Source: an uncultured Alistipes sp. (GTDB taxonomy: Bacteria > Bacteroidota > Bacteroidia > Bacteroidales > Rikenellaceae). Taken from it: a stretch of DNA of 64,000 nucleotides. The notes beneath the pieces are model-generated. The model was given only the letters and a program-made list of their open reading frames with translations. It was not told the DNA's origin and made no database searches. A program made the position numbers and the translations under genes. This document shows, piece after piece, positions 36,769 through 44,391 of the stretch (its first letter is position 1; each line of letters starts with the position of its first letter). The stretch is from positions 1 through 64,000 of the forward strand of contig CALUIK010000001.1 of the NCBI GenBank assembly GCA_944320685.1, read 5' to 3'.

Positions 36769-38370
36769 ATGAAGAGATTTACAATATACCTGCTGCTCGC
36801 CGCTTTCGCCGGCGGATGCATAAAGAACGACATACCGCTGCCCGTCGTCGTACCCCGCATCACATCAATGGATGTCGAGGGCGCCACGGATGTAAACATA
36901 GACTCCGAACATAACAAAGTGACCATAACTCTCGACGAGACAACGGATATACGCAACGTCAACATACGCAGCATAACCTTCTCGGACGAGCGTACCAGTT
37001 CATCGTGGGATATAACCGGAGGCCAAGACCTGTCGAACCCCATCTCCGTCACGCTTACAATATATCAGGACTACGTGTGGACCATAACGGCCGAGCAGCC
37101 CGTCGAACGGTACTTCACCGTAAACGGACAGGTCGGAAGCAGCCAGATCGATACGGCCAACCGCCGCGCCGTAGCCTATGTCAACGCCTCGGCCGACCTG
37201 ACGAATATAACGGTGACGTCGTTGAAGCTCGGGCCCAAGGATATAACCTCCTATACGCCGGACATGGCGCAACTGACCGATTTCACGGACAAGGTGGAGG
37301 TGACGGTCGCATATCACGACATGGAGGAGGTATGGAGCCTCTATGTCGGACAGACGGAAACCGTGGTCGAAATGGTGTCGGTGGATGCATGGACCGGCGT
37401 GGTATGGCTCAAGGCCTCGGGCGTGGCAGACCGCACCAACGGATTCCGCTACCGTGCCGCAGGCGCTGCTGAGTGGATCGACGTAAGCGGCGACGCCCTC
37501 ACCGTCGACGGCGGCACATTCTCGGCATGCGTCGAGGGGTTGCAGCCGCTCACCCGGTACGAGTGCTGCGCATACAGCGGCGACGACACCACCGCCGTCA
37601 CGACCTTCGAGACCGAGGCAGCGATGCAGATGCCCAACTCGGGCTTCGAGACCATCAGCAACGCCGAGTCGTCGAAATACTGCTCTTTCTTCGACCCGTC
37701 ATCATCGATAACGGCCCTGCAGACCAAATGGTGGGACAGCGGAAACAAGGGCTCCACGACCGTGGGCCCCAGCTACGCCATCACCGTGCCCGACGCTGAC
37801 GACAAGCAGGAAGGTGAGTATTCGGTCAAGATGCAGTCGCAGTATGTGATAATAAAGTTCGCCGCAGGCAACATCTTCGTGGGAGAGTTCGACCGTATCA
37901 TAGGCACTTCGGGCGGCGTGGTCAACTTCGGCCGCCCCTTCACCCTGCGGCCGCGCAAGCTGTCGTTATGGCTCAAATACGAGAACGGGCCCATCGACCG
38001 TTTCAACGGCGCCCCCGACAACGACCCCGTCGAAATAGGCGACATGGACCGCTGCCAAGTGTTCGTCGCCCTCGGCGATTGGGATTACCACACCTACGGC
38101 GGCACGCCCGAATGCCCCGTGCAGGTGAACACGAACGACCGTACCACATTCTTCAAGCCCGACTCGGACGCCGTAATCGGCTACGGCGCATACGTCAGCG
38201 ACAAGGCTACGGACGGCTGGATAAAGGTGGAGATACCCATCGAGTACCGCTCGACATCGCGTAAACCTACGCACATCATAGTATCGTGCGCCGCGAGCAT
38301 GCTGGGCGACTACTTCACCGGCAGCACGCAAAGTACACTGTGGGTGGACGGCATGCAACTGGAATATTGA
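36769..38370 (+). CDS. FN3-PCMD lipoprotein
   Basis: A 533-residue lipoprotein, Cys17 (AGG-Cys followed by IKNDIPLPVVVP). Residues ~30-200 are two Ig-like segments (ITFSDERTSSSWDITGGQDLSN, VWTITAEQPVERYF). An FN3-like domain (~205-285, ending LQPLTRYECCAYSG) and a C-terminal PCMD jelly roll (~290-533; TKWWDSGNKG, NFGRPFTLRPRKLSLWLKYENG, closing LWVDGMQLEY) follow. The FN3-PCMD half is clearly homologous to that of the 33260 gene, while the N-terminus is unrelated. It lies 16 bp after the barrel pair and 5 bp before the beta-lactamase gene. Confidence 0.8.
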   Translation: MKRFTIYLLLAAFAGGCIKNDIPLPVVVPRITSMDVEGATDVNIDSEHNKVTITLDETTDIRNVNIRSITFSDERTSSSWDITGGQDLSNPISVTLTIYQDYVWTITAEQPVERYFTVNGQVGSSQIDTANRRAVAYVNASADLTNITVTSLKLGPKDITSYTPDMAQLTDFTDKVEVTVAYHDMEEVWSLYVGQTETVVEMVSVDAWTGVVWLKASGVADRTNGFRYRAAGAAEWIDVSGDALTVDGGTFSACVEGLQPLTRYECCAYSGDDTTAVTTFETEAAMQMPNSGFETISNAESSKYCSFFDPSSSITALQTKWWDSGNKGSTTVGPSYAITVPDADDKQEGEYSVKMQSQYVIIKFAAGNIFVGEFDRIIGTSGGVVNFGRPFTLRPRKLSLWLKYENGPIDRFNGAPDNDPVEIGDMDRCQVFVALGDWDYHTYGGTPECPVQVNTNDRTTFFKPDSDAVIGYGAYVSDKATDGWIKVEIPIEYRSTSRKPTHIIVSCAASMLGDYFTGSTQSTLWVDGMQLEY

Positions 38371-38375
38371 CAACA

Positions 38376-39281
38376 ATGATACGGAACTCGGTTATTTTCG
38401 TCGCAGCGATAACGGTTGTCGCTGCGATGTCCTGTTCCGAGCGCACGGCTGCCGACACGGCTGAACGGCGCATAGACTCATTGCTGCGCGACGTTCCGGC
38501 CCGAGTGGGCGTATACGCACAATGCGAAGGCATGACGATAGCCTGCCGCGCCGACGAACCATTCCCCATGCTGAGCACCTTCAAGGTACCCGTAGCCATA
38601 GCAGCCATGCGGCGTATGGAGAGGGAGGGGACGCCACTCTCGCAACGCATCGACATCGCCGCGGCACAGCTTCTACCCGACACCTACTCGCCCATGCGCG
38701 AGCGCCATCCCGACGGATGGAAGGGTGCGACGCTCGACTCGCTCTTCGCTTACGCCGTGTCGTTGAGCGACAACAATGCCTGCGACATACTGATCGGCTA
38801 TGCCGGAGGCATCGACAGCGTAGCCCTCGCCGCATCCGACGCCGATATCGGCCCAATGGCCATCAATGCCACGGAGGAGGATATGCACCGCGCGCCGGAG
38901 ATACAGCGGGCAAATGTATGCACCCCGCGTTCGGCCGTACGCCTGCTCGAACGGCTGGGAGCCGCCGAATTACTCTCCGAGGCATACACCGCCGCCCTGA
39001 TAGGCCACATGACCGCAACCTCAACCGGAGCCGACAAACTGCGCGCAGGAGTGCCGCAAAACGCCGTGCTCGCCCATAAGACCGGCTCGTCGGACCGCAC
39101 GCCCGAAGGGGTCAAGATCGCCGACAACGACATGGGCATAGTCACGTTGCCCGACGGCCGTCGATACGCCATCGCAGTATTCGTCTCCGACTCGCACCTC
39201 GACGACAAGGATAACGCAGCCATCATAGCCGCCGTCTCGCGTATCGTATACGAAGCCTTTGCCGGACAGCACAAAAAGTGA
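38376..39281 (+). CDS. class A beta-lactamase, lipoprotein type
   Basis: A 301-residue serine beta-lactamase. Signal peptide to VAAMS-Cys20, so probably lipid-anchored. Catalytic motifs: Ser67-Thr-Phe-Lys70, Ser131-Asp-Asn133, an omega-loop Glu at 167/168 in ATEEDMH, and Lys235-Thr-Gly. The EEDMH...N layout resembles the CfxA/CepA/PER subgroup of Bacteroidota enzymes rather than TEM/SHV. Length is normal. The start at 38376 is 5 bp after the PCMD gene, so it is very likely co-transcribed with the surface operon; composition matches its neighbours and there is no mobile element nearby. It should hydrolyse penicillins or cephalosporins, though a PBP-like role is possible. Confidence 0.9.
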   Translation: MIRNSVIFVAAITVVAAMSCSERTAADTAERRIDSLLRDVPARVGVYAQCEGMTIACRADEPFPMLSTFKVPVAIAAMRRMEREGTPLSQRIDIAAAQLLPDTYSPMRERHPDGWKGATLDSLFAYAVSLSDNNACDILIGYAGGIDSVALAASDADIGPMAINATEEDMHRAPEIQRANVCTPRSAVRLLERLGAAELLSEAYTAALIGHMTATSTGADKLRAGVPQNAVLAHKTGSSDRTPEGVKIADNDMGIVTLPDGRRYAIAVFVSDSHLDDKDNAAIIAAVSRIVYEAFAGQHKK

Positions 39282-39397
39282 TAACGCCGCATGAGAGGCC
39301 TGCCGACCGGTGTGCATTATCCCGAAAAGATGAACAATGACGAAAAACGGGCTACATGCCATCGCAGGCATACGGCCGCTTCAGGCCGGTAAGGGAG

Positions 39398-39438
39398 GAA
39401 AAAACTGAGCCCCGGCTATTGAAATAGTCGGGGCTCAG
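39398..39438 (-). terminator. terminator of zeta-kinase/51-aa gene pair
   Basis: CTGAGCCCCG-type 16-bp imperfect stem (39405-39420 with 39424-39438). On the minus strand it is followed by GTTTTTT (39404-39398). It may also end the plus-strand operon coming from the left. Confidence 0.8.
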
Positions 39439-39477
39439 CATCCGTATCTGGGCTCGGCAGCCCGAAAACCTGCAAGT

Positions 39478-39633
39478 CTACAACTCTTCGGCCTTCACGT
39501 GAGCGATTTTTCCGTCACGCATGACGACCAATTCACCGTCCTCCTTCTTCACTCTCTCTTTCAAGCGCTGCTGGGCGAGGAGTATCCCGGCATCTATTTT
39601 CTCCTGCATCTGCTCAATCTCGATCTCACTCAT
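39478..39633 (-). CDS. 51-residue protein, possible antidote or partner of zeta-like kinase
   Basis: Small frame coding for MSEIEIEQMQEKIDAGILL... ending MRDGKIAHVKAEEL. The first ~30 residues are a charged amphipathic helix (QEKIDAGILLAQQRLKERVKK); the rest may form a small beta hairpin. It lies 13 bp after the kinase gene and just before the shared terminator, so the two form one transcription unit. Small proteins beside zeta-toxin-like kinases are often antitoxins, but this one does not resemble the known epsilon antitoxin and the function is inference. It was found by reading the sequence, being too short for standard ORF cut-offs. Confidence 0.7.
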   Translation of the reverse strand: MSEIEIEQMQEKIDAGILLAQQRLKERVKKEDGELVVMRDGKIAHVKAEEL

Positions 39634-39646
39634 AAGGTCTAATATT

Positions 39647-40222
39647 TTACAGTTTACATATTTGTCTGTAGCCTACGGAATCGACGACCTCCCTTATTTC
39701 GTCACGCGCACCGTAAGCTACCTTTTTCACGCCGTCGGCAGAACTGTTGTTGTATATGACCCAATAATCGCAAATCGGCGTATAGAGCGTCGTCAAATAA
39801 CGCAATCCGCGGTAATAACGTCTTCTGATCACCTCGGGAGGGACATTATGCCCGCCCTCAGCCACGCGCCGCGCAACACGCTCCACGGCCTGCTCGGGCG
39901 TAGGCAGCCAGAAATACAACAACGATATGAAATACCCTTTTTCCTGTGCCATACGGATAAAACGCACGTAATACCTTGTAGCCAACGTAGTCTCGAATGC
40001 AAAATCCGCACCGTCCGACAACAGGACATCCATACGCTGGCGCATGAGACGCCCCGCCTCGATTGACACACGCGCCGGATTGAACGGAGACAGGCCCTTG
40101 GCTATTTCGTCGGCGTTGACGAACTCCTTGCACTCCAGCATCTCCGGCAAAACGGCATACGAAGCCGTAGTTTTACCCGCTCCGTTGCATCCGCATATGA
40201 CATAGAGTTTAGGCATACGCAT
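39647..40222 (-). CDS. zeta-toxin-like P-loop kinase
   Basis: A 191-residue protein. The Walker A GCNGAGKT is at residues 11-18, followed by FVNADEIAKGL (the Asp position that is the zeta-toxin catalytic base), then FAFETTLATRYYVRFI and RRVAEGGHNVPPEVIRRRY, typical of the zeta-toxin/UDP-GlcNAc-kinase-like family. Zeta toxins phosphorylate UDP-N-acetylglucosamine and block wall synthesis; relatives without toxicity exist. An alternative start at 40216 (MPKLYVICG) is equally good. The promoter predicts a start about 6 nt upstream, so the message is nearly leaderless. It is followed by a 51-residue partner gene. Confidence 0.85.
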   Translation of the reverse strand: MRMPKLYVICGCNGAGKTTASYAVLPEMLECKEFVNADEIAKGLSPFNPARVSIEAGRLMRQRMDVLLSDGADFAFETTLATRYYVRFIRMAQEKGYFISLLYFWLPTPEQAVERVARRVAEGGHNVPPEVIRRRYYRGLRYLTTLYTPICDYWVIYNNSSADGVKKVAYGARDEIREVVDSVGYRQICKL

Positions 40223-40234
40223 TTATCCTCACCG

Positions 40235-40264
40235 CAAAGATAACAATTTTCTTCAATTATCCAA
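40235..40264 (-). promoter_or_regulatory. promoter of zeta-like kinase gene
   Basis: Minus strand TATCTTTG (40242-40235) with TTG (40264-40262) at a 19-nt spacer. Predicted start near 40228, about 6 nt before the first ATG. Confidence 0.7.
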
Positions 40265-40324
40265 AATGCAGGCATCATGGGCCTTCCCGACACGGGAACA
40301 AACACCTTAGCGATTCGATTTTAC

Positions 40325-40355
40325 TTGCTTATCGTCGCGAAAGGTATTATATTTG
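40325..40355 (+). promoter_or_regulatory. promoter of sodB
   Basis: TTG (40325-40327), 20-nt spacer, TATATTTG (40348-40355). Predicted start near 40362, leader about 45 nt. Confidence 0.75.
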
Positions 40356-40406
40356 TATCAAAGCATACGATTGCTCAACATCTGTCACAACCTAAATTCT
40401 ACAATC

Positions 40407-41021
40407 ATGGCAACAGACAACACCATCGGAAAATTCCTCCTCGCCCCCCTGCCGTACGACATGCAGGCTCTGGCTCCCCACATATCGGAGGAGACACTGC
40501 TCTATCACCACGACAAGCACATGGCAGCCTATGTCAGCAAACTCAACGAACTCGTCGGCGGAACCCTTTACGAAGGCATGGCCATCGAAGATATAATCCG
40601 ACAGGCAGAAGGCCCCCTCTTCAACAACGCAGCACAGGCTTGGAACCACGAGTTCTATTTCGCCACGCTGTCGCCCTCGCCGCAACTCATGCCGTCGGGA
40701 CGCCTGCTCGAAGCCGTAAATACCGCCTTCGGCGATGCCGACTCCCTCCGCCAGAACATGACGCAGGCGGCCGTCGCGCTCTTCGGGTCGGGATGGGTAT
40801 GGCTCGCTGCCGACGACCGCGGCGCCCTATCGATAGTGAGCAAGCCCAACGCCGGCAATCCCCTGACCGACGGCCTGCACCCGCTGCTGGCCATCGACGT
40901 ATGGGAACACGCCTACTACATCGACTACCGCAATGCCCGTGCCGACGGCGTAAAGGCCCTCTGGCAGGTCATCGACTGGAAGGCCGTAGGGCTGAGGTAT
41001 GATGCCCTGACCGGAAAATAA
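40407..41021 (+). CDS. sodB: superoxide dismutase (Fe/Mn family)
   Basis: A 204-residue cytoplasmic enzyme converting superoxide to peroxide and oxygen. Metal ligands are visible: His in LLYHHDKH, His in AQAWNHEFYF, and Asp/His in DVWEHAYYIDY. GSGWVWL is also conserved. The start at 40407 (MATDNTIGKF) follows the promoter; the frame continues upstream into it and is not used. Iron, manganese or cambialistic use cannot be decided from this. Single gene ended by the hairpin at 41080. Confidence 0.95.
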   Translation: MATDNTIGKFLLAPLPYDMQALAPHISEETLLYHHDKHMAAYVSKLNELVGGTLYEGMAIEDIIRQAEGPLFNNAAQAWNHEFYFATLSPSPQLMPSGRLLEAVNTAFGDADSLRQNMTQAAVALFGSGWVWLAADDRGALSIVSKPNAGNPLTDGLHPLLAIDVWEHAYYIDYRNARADGVKALWQVIDWKAVGLRYDALTGK

Positions 41022-41079
41022 CATCCGCCAATCGGCCCGACAGCCCAATGTCGGCATTCGCCTCAAACCATAAAATACA

Positions 41080-41107
41080 AAAGGGAGGACCATGCGGTCC
41101 TCCCTTT
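41080..41107. terminator. bidirectional terminator between sodB and greA
   Basis: Perfect 12-bp stem AAAGGGAGGACC (41080-41091) with GGTCCTCCCTTT (41096-41107), loop ATGC. T-rich tracts follow on both strands. Confidence 0.85.
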
Positions 41108-41138
41108 GTAATACGTACTTACTCTCGCAGCCATCAGA

Positions 41139-41615
41139 TCAGATGCTGATATCGAGTATCTCGAACTTGATCATGCCGGCGGGCACCGTAACCTCGACCA
41201 CATCGCCCTTCTTCTTGCCCAGCAGGGCCTTGGCTATGGGCGTACCGATCGCAAGCTTGCCCTCGCGCAGGTTGGCCTCGTTCTCCGAGACAATCGTATA
41301 CACCACCTGCTTGTTATTATTGTGGTTCAGTAGCGTCACCTTGCTCAATATCTGCACCTTGCTCTTGTCTATCTTCGATTCGTCGATAACGCGGGCGTTG
41401 GTGAGCGTCTGCTCCAGTTTGGCAATGCGCATCTCCAACAGACCCTGCGCCTCCCGCGCAGCGTCATATTCAGCATTCTCCGACAGGTCACCCTTGTCGC
41501 GCGCCTCGGCAATAGCCGCCGAAATGGCCGGACGCTCCACCGAACGCATATGGTTGAGTTCGTCCTTGAGTTTCTGCAATCCTTCAGCCGTAAGATAAAT
41601 GATCTCTTTCGCCAT
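41139..41615 (-). CDS. greA: transcription elongation factor GreA
   Basis: A 158-residue factor that rescues backtracked RNA polymerase by stimulating transcript cleavage. N-terminal coiled coil (LTAEGLQKLKDELNHMR, AEARDKGDLSENAEYDAAREAQGLLEMRI) with the acidic tip Asp/Glu in GDLSENAEY. The C-terminal FKBP-like domain has REGKLAIGTPIAKALLGKKKGDVVEVTVPAG. Full length. The start at 41615 (MAKEIIYLT) was chosen over ten extra upstream codons. Own promoter at 41707-41737. Confidence 0.96.
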   Translation of the reverse strand: MAKEIIYLTAEGLQKLKDELNHMRSVERPAISAAIAEARDKGDLSENAEYDAAREAQGLLEMRIAKLEQTLTNARVIDESKIDKSKVQILSKVTLLNHNNNKQVVYTIVSENEANLREGKLAIGTPIAKALLGKKKGDVVEVTVPAGMIKFEILDISI

Positions 41616-41706
41616 ATCTACAACAGTAAAAAACCAGAATTCCAACCTGCCGAACCTGTCGAAAGATCAGAATTCCGAATTGACAATCGATTTATTAATA
41701 TTGAGA

Positions 41707-41737
41707 CAAAGATAAGCACGATATTTCGATTTTCCAA
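41707..41737 (-). promoter_or_regulatory. promoter of greA
   Basis: Minus strand TATCTTTG (41714-41707) with TTG (41737-41735) at a 20-nt spacer. Leader about 85 nt. Confidence 0.75.
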
Positions 41738-41840
41738 CTTTTTCCCGAGCAAAGTATCCCGTCACGCAAGGTTATACGGCAAATATCCGTCATTTTGCCG
41801 CGACACCCGTCCCCGTTCGCATGCCACGCTCCCCGACAAC

Positions 41841-41876
41841 GCGTGCGGCCCCGCGCCGAAACGCAGGGCCGCACGC
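41841..41876 (-). terminator. hairpin after DUF4837 gene
   Basis: GCGTGCGGCCC (41841-41851) is perfectly complementary to GGGCCGCACGC (41866-41876), 14-nt loop. No T-run follows on the minus strand, so termination by this hairpin alone is uncertain. Confidence 0.55.
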
Positions 41877-41891
41877 CTCACCGCGCCGCAA

Positions 41892-42956
41892 CTATTCGGC
41901 GGAGCCGCCCGCAGCGGACATGTCGGCAGCCGTACCCGGGAAATCGATCAGATACACGAAGTGCTGCAGTTCGCGCAGCATGTTGCGCTTCTCGCCCTTC
42001 GGCGCATATACGTAGCAGTCTATCGTGACCACCTCGTTCGTTGCTTGGTTGACTGTCGTGTAGCTCACGAACGGGCCTCCCATGACGTAGTTCTCGACAT
42101 CCCACAGACCCGCCATCTCTATCCACGTGCGGCCGTCGATCTCGAGCATGCGCATCTGTGGCTCGAAGTCGATATAGTTATCGCCGCTGGCATCGGCTAT
42201 CTGCTTCACGGTAGCCATGTACGACCCCTCGGCCGGTCCGGGAATGTTGGCGGCAAACTTGTCACGCACGGCGACCAGCGACTCCTCCGAAAGCGCACCC
42301 CTGCCGCCGTAAGGGTATTTGTAGATGAAGAACCCTTGGCTCGCGGCGGGGAACTCCTGCGATATCCACACCATATCGTCGCCCTGCGTGCGCACGCTGA
42401 AATTATCGGGTACGTACATCTGCACGCCGAACTTGTCGCGCAGCAGCGCCTCGGTCTGCTTCGAGGAGTAACGCCTGCCGTAATCCACCGAACGGTCGCG
42501 TTCGGCCTTCTCTATGACACGCACCAGATTGTCGCGGTTCTGCGACACATATTCCGCCACGCTCCTGTCGTCGGGGCCATTGATCGAGACGAATACCTGC
42601 GGCTTGGCCGTAACGTCGTAACGCACCTTAATCGACGGCTCGGTGATCGAGGGGTCCACATTCACCGTCACGATATTGCGGTGCCGCTCCACGAGGCTGC
42701 CGAAATTGTTAGGCAAAATACGCATGACGTCGAACATGGGCTCGTATGTCGTAAGTTCCGACACGGGCTGCCTGAGCACCGCCTGAAGCGTATCGCCGAG
42801 TTCGCTCTGCCAATCAGGCTGGGCGCAGACGACGATCACCTCGTAAGGGTTTCCCGTAGTCGAACTCTCCGAAGTCACCTTATGGAAAGCGTCGCAACCC
42901 GCAACCGCCGCGCAAAGCACAAGTGCCGCGGCGGCATTTTTCAGTACACGTTTCAT
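41892..42956 (-). CDS. DUF4837 family lipoprotein
   Basis: A 354-residue lipoprotein. The frame remains open to 43472 but that part is antisense to the polysaccharide deacetylase, so I start at MKRVLKNAAAALVL (42956). The signal peptide ends VAG-Cys21, then DAFHKVTSESSTTGNPYEVIVV. The whole mature protein matches the Bacteroidota DUF4837 pattern (QPDWQSELGDTLQAVL, VPQ-less ELTTYEPMFDVMRI, FGVQMYVPDNFSVRTQGDDMVWIS, FIYKYPYGG). The function is unknown. Own promoter; it precedes greA but both have separate signals. Confidence 0.82.
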   Translation of the reverse strand: MKRVLKNAAAALVLCAAVAGCDAFHKVTSESSTTGNPYEVIVVCAQPDWQSELGDTLQAVLRQPVSELTTYEPMFDVMRILPNNFGSLVERHRNIVTVNVDPSITEPSIKVRYDVTAKPQVFVSINGPDDRSVAEYVSQNRDNLVRVIEKAERDRSVDYGRRYSSKQTEALLRDKFGVQMYVPDNFSVRTQGDDMVWISQEFPAASQGFFIYKYPYGGRGALSEESLVAVRDKFAANIPGPAEGSYMATVKQIADASGDNYIDFEPQMRMLEIDGRTWIEMAGLWDVENYVMGGPFVSYTTVNQATNEVVTIDCYVYAPKGEKRNMLRELQHFVYLIDFPGTAADMSAAGGSAE

Positions 42957-43008
42957 ATTCTCGTTTTTTCCGTTTGCGGCGGCCCGTGCGGCCGGCCGAT
43001 TGCATTCA

Positions 43009-43038
43009 CAAATATAACCCAAAAAACACTTTCCGCAA
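43009..43038 (-). promoter_or_regulatory. promoter of DUF4837 gene
   Basis: Minus strand TATATTTG (43016-43009) with TTG (43038-43036) at a 19-nt spacer. Leader about 45 nt. Confidence 0.7.
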
Positions 43039-43069
43039 AATACATACCCGGTTTTACGCAAAAAAGCAC

Positions 43070-43077
43070 TACTTTTG
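43070..43077 (+). promoter_or_regulatory. -7 box of polysaccharide deacetylase-ubiX unit
   Basis: TACTTTTG fits TAnnTTTG, divergent from the DUF4837 promoter. No clear TTG upstream. Confidence 0.5.
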
Positions 43078-43145
43078 CCATATGGCTGCAGGACCCCCGC
43101 CGCAGCCGTACGGCACACATTACACCAGCGCAAAAAAGAGCATCC

Positions 43146-43754
43146 ATGAAGATAAATCCGCCCAAATTCATCAAACGCCTCTTTCCCGACATGATATGGG
43201 AGATCGATGACAGCAACGGCGTATTCCTCACCTTCGACGACGGCCCCACGCCGGGCATAACCGAGTGGATACTCTCGACGCTGCGGCGCTACGACGCCAA
43301 GGCGACATTCTTCGTGCTGGGCAAGAACGCCGAGCTCTACCCCGACCTTTACCAGCGCATACGCGACGAAGGGCACAAGATCGGCAACCACACATATTCG
43401 CACCAGAAGGGCTGGGGCATGCCTCTCGAGAAATATATCGAAGACGTGGACTTCGCCGACGATATTCTCCACAGCGACCTCTTCCGCCCGCCCTATGCCC
43501 GTGTCACGCCGTCGCAGATGCGTGCCGTTGGCCAGCGCTACAAAATCATCATGTGGAACATTCTATCGCGCGACTACGCGGCGGCCGTATCGCCCTCGGA
43601 GTGTTACCGCGGCGTGGTGAAATACATCCAGCCCGGGAGCATCATCGCCTTCCACGACAGCGAAAAATCGTTCCGCAACATGAGTTACGCCCTGCCGCGC
43701 GTGCTGGAGAGGATCAAAGAGATGGGGCTCAAATGCAAGATAATAGAGTTATAA
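43146..43754 (+). CDS. polysaccharide deacetylase (NodB/CE4 family)
   Basis: A 202-residue metal-dependent deacetylase. Motif 1 TFDDGPT (catalytic base and metal Asp), motif 2 HxxxH in GNHTYSHQ, motif 3 RPPYARVTP, and later IIMWNILSRDY and IIAFHDSEKS. No signal peptide is seen, so it is either cytoplasmic or exported in another way. Likely substrates are peptidoglycan or N-acetylated glycans. The stop at 43754 is followed by ubiX after one base, so the two are co-transcribed, though no functional link is known. Confidence 0.92.
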   Translation: MKINPPKFIKRLFPDMIWEIDDSNGVFLTFDDGPTPGITEWILSTLRRYDAKATFFVLGKNAELYPDLYQRIRDEGHKIGNHTYSHQKGWGMPLEKYIEDVDFADDILHSDLFRPPYARVTPSQMRAVGQRYKIIMWNILSRDYAAAVSPSECYRGVVKYIQPGSIIAFHDSEKSFRNMSYALPRVLERIKEMGLKCKIIEL

Positions 43755-43755
43755 C

Positions 43756-44307
43756 ATGAAGGTAATACTGGCAGTCACGGGCGCCAGCGGCGCCATCTAC
43801 GCGAGGCAGTGCGCCTGCCGGCTGATAGGCGCGCCGCAGGTTGAACGCATTGCCCTCATCGTAAGCGACAACGGCCGCCGCGTCATGGAGTACGAGGGCG
43901 AGCGGATACCCGAATCGGAGCGCATCGTTCGTTACGGCAACAACGACATGTTCTGTCCCGCGGCCAGCGGCTCGGCCCGTTACGACGCCATGATCATCGC
44001 CCCCGCCTCGATGGGTTCCATCGGCCGCATCGCCGCCGGCGTGTCGCTCTCGCTAATCGAGCGCGCCGCCGATGTCATGCTCAAGGAGCGGCGGCCTCTG
44101 GTGTGTGTGGTGCGCGAATCGCCATACTCGGCGCTGCACCTGCGCAACATGGCGGCACTGACCGACGCCGGCGCAGTAATCGTACCCGCCTCACCCTCGT
44201 TCTACTCGCATCCCGCGTCGATCGAGGAGCTGGCGGCAACAGTCACCGAACGCGCGCTCGCGCATGCTGGCATAGAGGTGCCGCATTATGAGTTTGACGG
44301 CAAATAA
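43756..44307 (+). CDS. ubiX: flavin prenyltransferase UbiX
   Basis: A 183-residue enzyme joining dimethylallyl phosphate to FMN to make the prenylated cofactor of UbiD-type decarboxylases. GASGAIYARQ at the N-terminus binds FMN; APASMGSIGRIAAGVSLSLIERAADVMLKERRPLVCVVRE is the typical central segment. Full length. It lies one base after the deacetylase stop codon. No ubiD gene is visible in the window. Confidence 0.94.
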   Translation: MKVILAVTGASGAIYARQCACRLIGAPQVERIALIVSDNGRRVMEYEGERIPESERIVRYGNNDMFCPAASGSARYDAMIIAPASMGSIGRIAAGVSLSLIERAADVMLKERRPLVCVVRESPYSALHLRNMAALTDAGAVIVPASPSFYSHPASIEELAATVTERALAHAGIEVPHYEFDGK

Positions 44308-44345
44308 AATGACCGGAAAAGCCTATGTTTTTGAGGATTTTTTAG

Positions 44346-44353
44346 TATCTTTG
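44346..44353 (+). promoter_or_regulatory. -7 box of efp
   Basis: TATCTTTG fits TAnnTTTG, 39 nt before the start codon. No TTG at the expected place. Confidence 0.5.
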
Positions 44354-44391
44354 CGCCGCTTGAAATTACAAAATACGTAAAAAATAGATTT

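Noticed and set aside
38376..39281. Beta-lactamase as part of a mobile element
   Set aside because: No transposase, integrase, inverted repeats or composition shift nearby; the gene sits tightly inside an operon.
41550..43754. 734-codon frame including the deacetylase
   Set aside because: Only the last 202 codons are real; the upstream part is antisense to greA and the DUF4837 gene.
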